DNA of 61,159 nt from Gemmatimonas sp. (GTDB taxonomy: Bacteria; Gemmatimonadota; Gemmatimonadetes; Gemmatimonadales; Gemmatimonadaceae). The stretch lies in contig JAAVWC010000023.1 of NCBI GenBank assembly GCA_023910675.1, positions 1 through 61,159 on the forward strand, read 5' to 3'. Shown one piece after another: positions 58,399 to 61,159 of the stretch. Positions within the stretch are counted from its first letter, which is position 1. Every line of letters begins with the position of its first letter. The translations under genes and the position numbers were made by a program. The notes beneath the pieces were generated by a model. It did not search any database, was not told where the DNA came from, and saw only the letters and a list, made by a program, of their open reading frames with translations.

Positions 58399-60498
58399 CT
58401 ATGTCGTTGATGGGGTGAGAGATAACTGTGCGGCATCGGGAGTTGGCGGACCACGCCGGCGCCGATGGACCTGCGCGACGTAGTCGTGGACGCCCGGCGC
58501 CGCGAGATCCGTCGTCCGAATGACCCATGGAGCGGTCGCGATCACTTGTTCGGCGGGGAGGAGCCCGCCGGAAATGAGGGAGCGGATCACCGTGTGGCTG
58601 ACGTCGAGCCGTTCAGCGGCTTGTTCGAGGGTGCACCAGCCATCGCGTTCTGTACTCGTTGGATCGAAGACGGGCAGGTCATGCGTGTGGCGCAGCGTCA
58701 CGACCCGCGTGGCAGTCCACGTGTTGCCACGCCCGGTGGTGTATCCGAGGCGATTGAGCACGGCCGCAATCTGCCCATCGGGGAGGACGCGCACCAAAGC
58801 CCGTACAATGTCGACGACGTCCTCGCTCGTGCAAAAGCGATGCTGGCCCTTGCGCTTCTTCCGCACGTCTAAGGCGCTGTGCTGCCCGCCGGCCCAGCGG
58901 ACGATCACATGAAGTCGAGACGCGTCGGCGCTCACATCGACCAAGAGCTCCTCGATCAGCGTGCGGACGAGCCGTTTCTTGAGTCGCGCGTCGGTACGCG
59001 AGTCCTGCCAGACACGCGGCAGGTCCTCAGCGAGGGCGCGCAGGCCCGCGACGTCGACCGCGGGGGATGCGCTGATGGTGGCCAGCCCCGCGAGGTGGCG
59101 CTCCTGAGCCGCGACCGCATCGAGGGCGGCATTCCAGCGACGCTCCAATTCCGCCGCCACCAGCCGATTGGCGGGATCCACGGCATCGTACTGACGCCGG
59201 GCGCGCTCCGCTTCGTACCGGAGCTGTTCGAGGGCGAGCCGGGCGTGTGCCTCCCGCTCGGTCTGCTGCTCCTGCGTCTGTGCGGCCGCCGCGAGCGCGG
59301 CATCGATGGCGCCGGGCGCGACCACGGCGAAGATGGCGTCTTCCACGGCCCGCTCAAGGGCGAGACTACCGAAGGACAGGCAGTGCCCCGTGCCGTGATT
59401 GACCATGGCCCCACGACAATCGTAGCGGCGCACTTTCCCATTCGCCCCACTATACGTGACGTGTAGACGCCGCCCGCAGCGACGACAGCGGAGCAAACCG
59501 GCGAGCAGCGCCGTCCCATGTCGTGGTGCGCCACGACTCATGCGTCCCTGCATCTGCGCATTCTCCTGGCGCTGGGTCTGGAGCGCTTCGTACTCGGCCC
59601 ACGTGATATAGCCCGGATGACGGTCGGGCAGGAAGACCGGCCAATCGGCGGCCTCGCGGCGCGTGGTGCGCTTACTGGCACGCCCACCGCTCACCCGCGT
59701 CTCCGTCTTGGTACGCCCGAACACGTAGGCGCCCGCATAGATCGGATTCGTGGCCAGCTTATGAATCGTGTTGTACACCGGCAGCTTCCACACCACGGTG
59801 CGGCCGAAGGGCCCGTACTCGATGGCGGGGAGCGTGACGTGCTCACTCCGACACCAGAGCAGCACCTGACGCAGACTGCCGAGCGCCAGAAACTGGCGGA
59901 AGATCATCCGAATAGCGCTTTGAATGCGGAGATCTGGATCGAGCTCGACGCGATCATCCCGCGTGCGAACGTACCCGATGGGCACGGTGGTATACAATTC
60001 GCCGCGTGATGCCTTCAGCCTCAGCGCTTCGAGTGAGCGCTGACGTAGCACGCCGAGCTCCCATTCACTCATCGTGCCCTTGAGGCCGAGCAGCAGCCGG
60101 TCATTAAAGTCACGCGGGTCATACACGCCCTCGCCGTCGATCAGCAGCGTGGCGGTGAGCCCGCAGAGATCGACGAGATGATGCCAATCGCGATTGTTGC
60201 GCGCGAGCCGCGACGCCTCCAGAGCGAAGACGGCGCCGACATGCTCGTCGCACACCGCCGCGACCAGTCGCTCGAAGCCAGGTCGGACGACACGCCCCGA
60301 GCCCGAGCGTCCGAGGTCGTCGTCGACGACTTCGACCTGCTGCCAGCCCCACGTGCGCGCATGCTCGGCGAGCGCGTACTGCCGACGCTGACTCTCCAGA
60401 TGCTCGTGCACCTGCGTGACCGTCGACTGGCGGACATACACATACGCGGCGCGCTGGAGGTGCTGGGGCGTGATCTTGGCGGGGAGCAGGGCGCTCAT
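58399..60498 (-). CDS. Large serine recombinase (699 aa)
   Basis: The ATG at 60498 gives MSALLPAKITPQHLQRAAYV and the catalytic Ser in YVRQSTVTQ. Resolvase features follow: GWQQVEVVDDDLGRSGSGR, EASRLARNNRDWHHLVDL and NDRLLLGLKGTMSEWEL. The recombinase domain then has a zinc ribbon (LLRCRRCGRRLHV, then a second Cys set) and a long coiled coil (about 400-480). A C-terminal HTH (TLEQAAERLDVSHTVIRSL) is seen. It catalyses excision and insertion of this element. It resembles the y4bA/y4pH-type recombinases of Rhizobium plasmids. Confidence 0.9.
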   Translation of the reverse strand: MSALLPAKITPQHLQRAAYVYVRQSTVTQVHEHLESQRRQYALAEHARTWGWQQVEVVDDDLGRSGSGRVVRPGFERLVAAVCDEHVGAVFALEASRLARNNRDWHHLVDLCGLTATLLIDGEGVYDPRDFNDRLLLGLKGTMSEWELGVLRQRSLEALRLKASRGELYTTVPIGYVRTRDDRVELDPDLRIQSAIRMIFRQFLALGSLRQVLLWCRSEHVTLPAIEYGPFGRTVVWKLPVYNTIHKLATNPIYAGAYVFGRTKTETRVSGGRASKRTTRREAADWPVFLPDRHPGYITWAEYEALQTQRQENAQMQGRMSRGAPRHGTALLAGLLRCRRCGRRLHVTYSGANGKVRRYDCRGAMVNHGTGHCLSFGSLALERAVEDAIFAVVAPGAIDAALAAAAQTQEQQTEREAHARLALEQLRYEAERARRQYDAVDPANRLVAAELERRWNAALDAVAAQERHLAGLATISASPAVDVAGLRALAEDLPRVWQDSRTDARLKKRLVRTLIEELLVDVSADASRLHVIVRWAGGQHSALDVRKKRKGQHRFCTSEDVVDIVRALVRVLPDGQIAAVLNRLGYTTGRGNTWTATRVVTLRHTHDLPVFDPTSTERDGWCTLEQAAERLDVSHTVIRSLISGGLLPAEQVIATAPWVIRTTDLAAPGVHDYVAQVHRRRRGPPTPDAAQLSLTPSTT

Positions 60499-60689
60499 GG
60501 CGTCGGCTCCTCGGTCGACGCGGCGTCGGCGTGGCTCCTGAGCAGCTCGATCCAGAGCGTCAGCACCCGCTCCCGCACAGGGAGGGGGAAGGCGTGCCAC
60601 GACACGCTGCCGTGACTCAAGGCCAGGTGGGCCTGCACGGCATCGGTGGAGCGCGAAGGAGTGAGCGCGGGACGACGGGAACGGGTCAT
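60495..60689 (-). CDS. Small accessory protein of the serine-recombinase element (64 aa)
   Basis: The ATG at 60689 has GAGG six bases upstream. It reads MTRSRRPALTPSRSTDAVQA, then ALSHGSVSWHAFPLPVRERV and an acidic end. The stop overlaps the recombinase start in ATGA (60495-60498), so it is translationally coupled. No family was recognised; basic N-terminus suggests nucleic-acid binding. Confidence 0.65.
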   Translation of the reverse strand: MTRSRRPALTPSRSTDAVQAHLALSHGSVSWHAFPLPVRERVLTLWIELLRSHADAASTEEPTP

Positions 60690-60742
60690 GAACAACCTCG
60701 GACGTGAGAGACGGGCCACACGCCACGATGAGCCCACGGGGC

Positions 60743-61015
60743 TCACGGGCGTCTCCGAGCGTTCGCCGTGGACCCGGCCGGGTCAAGCCACGTATCGATC
60801 AGACGCCGGAGAGCGGCGAGTCCCGCCACGCTCACGACCGGATCAGCGACCACGGTCGCGGGGATCGCGGCGGCTGGCTCCGTCATCCACACCGGCAAGT
60901 GCGTCAAACTTTCATCGTCGAGCGCGATGACGTACACGCGCTCGCCGTCGGCCGTCAGCTCCCGCTCAACATCCAGCACCTGCCCGTGCAGTGCGTGCCA
61001 CGGGTACTGCACCAT
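60743..61015 (-). CDS. Y4bD/Y4pK-like accessory protein of the element (90 aa)
   Basis: It begins MVQYPWHALHGQVLDVEREL, with a central LDDESLTHLPVWMTEPAAAI and a helical LAALRRLIDTWLD. This resembles the small DUF5372/Y4bD proteins found ahead of this class of recombinase. It is the first gene of the element, 53 bases before the next. Role unknown, possibly a regulator or recombination factor. Confidence 0.65.
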   Translation of the reverse strand: MVQYPWHALHGQVLDVERELTADGERVYVIALDDESLTHLPVWMTEPAAAIPATVVADPVVSVAGLAALRRLIDTWLDPAGSTANARRRP

Positions 61016-61054
61016 GATCTGGAGTTTGTGGGCATCATGTCGTGTGCTTCCCTG

Positions 61055-61159
61055 GTGTCGGAAAAACGCACTTGAGCGTCGGGCTCGGTCGCGCCGCGAT
61101 CGTCGCTGGCTACACCGTCCTGTTTACCAGCGCGACGACGCTGATCGCGCAGCTCGTGA
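61055..61159 (+). pseudogene. istB: IstB, 3' part, continuing past the window edge
   Basis: Directly after the insertion the sequence encodes VGKTHLSVGLGRAAIVAGYT and VLFTSATTLIAQLV, the rest of the Walker A helix and following strand of IstB. The first two bases complete the Gly codon left at 58372. It is open to the window edge. Confidence 0.9.

Larger units (their letters stand above)
58373..61054 (-). mobile_element. Serine-recombinase transposable element (2682 bp) inserted in istB
   Basis: Both junctions carry CCTG (58369-58372 and 61051-61054), and removing the intervening DNA restores istB exactly, reading GPP-GVGKTHL. Near the left end GCGACAT and ATGTCGT form an inverted pair (about 58378-58408). 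Inside are a large serine recombinase and two small genes, all on the minus strand. This is the pattern of a serine-recombinase element with a short core, with no long target duplication. Confidence 0.88.
56631..61159 (+). mobile_element. IS21-family element, interrupted by a serine-recombinase element and cut by the window
   Basis: The left end near 56631 has two short tandem repeats of the type seen in IS21 termini. istA is intact (56714-58015); istB starts at 58012 and is split at its Walker A codons (see 58373-61054). The right end is beyond the window. Confidence 0.85.

Overview
The window is high-GC DNA with tightly packed, translationally coupled genes. The first 36 kb is a housekeeping chromosome segment. 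The families seen (NagB/PIG-L fusion, TonB/ExbB/ExbD cluster, bacterial inositol-phosphate synthase next to a CDP-alcohol transferase, many lipoproteins) suggest a diderm soil or freshwater bacterium. My best guess is the Gemmatimonadota, but that is an inference from gene content, not an identification.

Region 1 (1-13.2 kb, almost all minus strand): partial aspartate ammonia-lyase, a lipoprotein, an MBL-fold hydrolase coupled to thioredoxin reductase, an SDR without its catalytic Tyr, a PHP phosphoesterase, a complete E1alpha/E1beta/E2 2-oxo-acid dehydrogenase operon with a small membrane protein inside it, then inositol-3-phosphate synthase with a CDP-alcohol phosphatidyltransferase (phosphatidylinositol-type lipid synthesis).

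Region 2 (13.2-24 kb): a peptidoglycan/amino-sugar salvage neighbourhood. It holds a NamZ-type (DUF1343) lipoprotein and a divergent serine hydrolase, an ErpA-type Fe-S carrier, then an operon of GlcN6P deaminase-deacetylase fusion, SSS symporter and BadF-type amino-sugar kinase. A perfect 42-bp palindromic terminator separates it from two convergent transporters.

Region 3 (24-36.1 kb): TonB, two ExbD, ExbB and a second TonB; a four-gene double two-component operon whose NtrC-like member has lost the GAFTGA threonine and the Walker B glutamate; Hsp20; peroxiredoxin; and a REC-GGDEF-EAL protein whose receiver has Glu in place of the phospho-acceptor Asp.

Region 4 (36.14 kb to the end): a genomic island. 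It starts at a 45-bp 3' fragment of a tRNA-Ala(TGC) gene, which is the expected scar of integration into a tRNA. The island carries a one-strand operon of about 11 kb (39.85-50.99 kb). Its core is a coiled-coil protein coupled to a DUF4041/GIY-YIG nuclease, followed by a 1651-residue SF1 helicase with a C-terminal PD-(D/E)XK nuclease, plus several unrecognised genes. This is the strongest candidate for an undescribed (probably anti-phage) system. A second module, a DGQHR-domain protein coupled to a small GIY-YIG nuclease, lies between two 22-bp direct repeats in lower-GC DNA. The island is heavily worked by mobile elements: an IS5-type element that marks a deletion, a truncated IS21 with six 23-bp terminal repeats, an intact IS256-type element with an 8-bp target duplication, an IS3-type element, and a second IS21 whose IstB Walker A codons are split by a 2.7-kb serine-recombinase element.
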